Shown: positions 63,898 through 64,000 of the stretch, piece after piece
Numbering within the stretch: the stretch's first letter is position 1
How the letters are laid out: every line of letters begins with the position of its first letter
Source of the DNA: Qingshengfaniella alkalisoli
GTDB lineage: Bacteria; Pseudomonadota; Alphaproteobacteria; Rhodobacterales; Rhodobacteraceae
DNA: 64,000 nt
Direction: 5' to 3'
Assembly (NCBI RefSeq): GCF_007855645.1
Contig: NZ_CP042264.1
Coordinates: 1-64,000 of the forward strand
Notes under the pieces: model-generated
The model's database searches: none
What the model was told of the DNA's origin: nothing
Seen by the model: only the letters and a program-made list of their open reading frames with translations
Position numbers and translations under genes: made by a program

Positions 63898-64000
63898 ATG
63901 CCCCGCAGCAGCGATTTGAACGGCGTGGTTTGTGCTTGCGTTACGCCGGTTACGAACGAGTATAAGATCGACGTAGAGCGGCTCGCGAAGCATGCGGAGG
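63898..64000 (+). CDS. DapA-family aldolase/lyase, N-terminal fragment (runs off the window)
   Basis: Only the first 34 codons are visible. The residues GVVCACVTPV followed by DVERLAKHAE are the characteristic opening of the dihydrodipicolinate synthase / N-acetylneuraminate lyase family. An in-frame ATG at 63868 is an alternative start. It is divergent from the TRAP operon, which suggests that it acts on the imported acid, in the cytoplasm. The catalytic Lys and YGGY motif are outside the window. Confidence 0.7.
   Translation, partial: MPRSSDLNGVVCACVTPVTNEYKIDVERLAKHAE

Noticed and set aside
1-64000. tRNA, rRNA, riboswitch or CRISPR elements
   Set aside because: No cloverleaf, rRNA-like segment or regular repeat-spacer array was recognised in reading; the check was by eye only.

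Overview
The window looks like one end of an extrachromosomal replicon (plasmid or chromid) of a marine alphaproteobacterium of the Roseobacter / Rhodobacteraceae type. The reasons are GC-rich coding sequence, tightly overlapping ATGA and TGATG gene junctions, a ParA/ParB partition pair at the left edge beside palindromes and a DnaA-box-like site, and an accessory gene content dominated by uptake systems (six ABC transporters and one TRAP transporter). The assignment is an inference; no rRNA, tRNA, replication initiator or IS element was recognised.

Left part (1-11 kb). parA-parB is flanked by helically phased TGTCACC repeats and by palindromes that may be operator, centromere or origin elements. 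Next, on the minus strand, is a compact catecholate siderophore operon: an IroE/Fes-like esterase, a YncE-like beta-propeller, a 2,3-dihydroxybenzoate-AMP ligase (EntE/DhbE type), a free aryl carrier protein and an EntF-like C-A-T-TE synthetase whose pocket residues predict serine. Genes making dihydroxybenzoate, the phosphopantetheinyl transferase, an exporter and a TonB receptor are not in the window. A FecBCDE-type iron-siderophore ABC system with two tandem binding proteins lies at 24-28.8 kb. Both iron loci carry a TGA-N9-TCA sequence (the RirA iron-rhodo-box pattern) upstream.

11.4-24 kb is a sugar-type locus: a CUT1 ABC transporter, a GH127 glycosidase, and two adjacent genes that correspond to the two halves of the plant Tm-1 protein (UPF0261 and a TIM-barrel PF09370 protein). 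It also holds an SRPBCC protein, an oxidoreductase, a cupin and a regulator in which the same TIM-barrel is fused to a degenerate sigma54-activator module and a Fis helix-turn-helix.

28.8-45.7 kb carries three transporter operons. One is a Dpp-type system with an M20 deacylase and an acetylpolyamine-amidohydrolase-like enzyme under a divergent GntR regulator. The others are an SsuABC-type system and a PotABCD-type system. An AbrB-family membrane protein lies between them.

45.9-64 kb looks like a purine or N-heterocycle catabolic island. Its core operon (48.6-56.8 kb) encodes a stand-alone Rieske protein, an oxygenase catalytic subunit that has lost its own Rieske cluster, a glutathione-S-transferase homologue, an 8-oxoguanine-deaminase-like amidohydrolase and a BMP-type (nucleoside/purine) ABC transporter. 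This set of parts resembles the NdmC/NdmD/NdmE N7-demethylase of caffeine degraders. An AlkX/YcaQ-type DNA glycosylase homologue, a GntR regulator, a flavin reductase-like protein and an allantoinase-like hydrolase follow. A TRAP transporter, divergent from the start of a DapA-family gene, closes the window.
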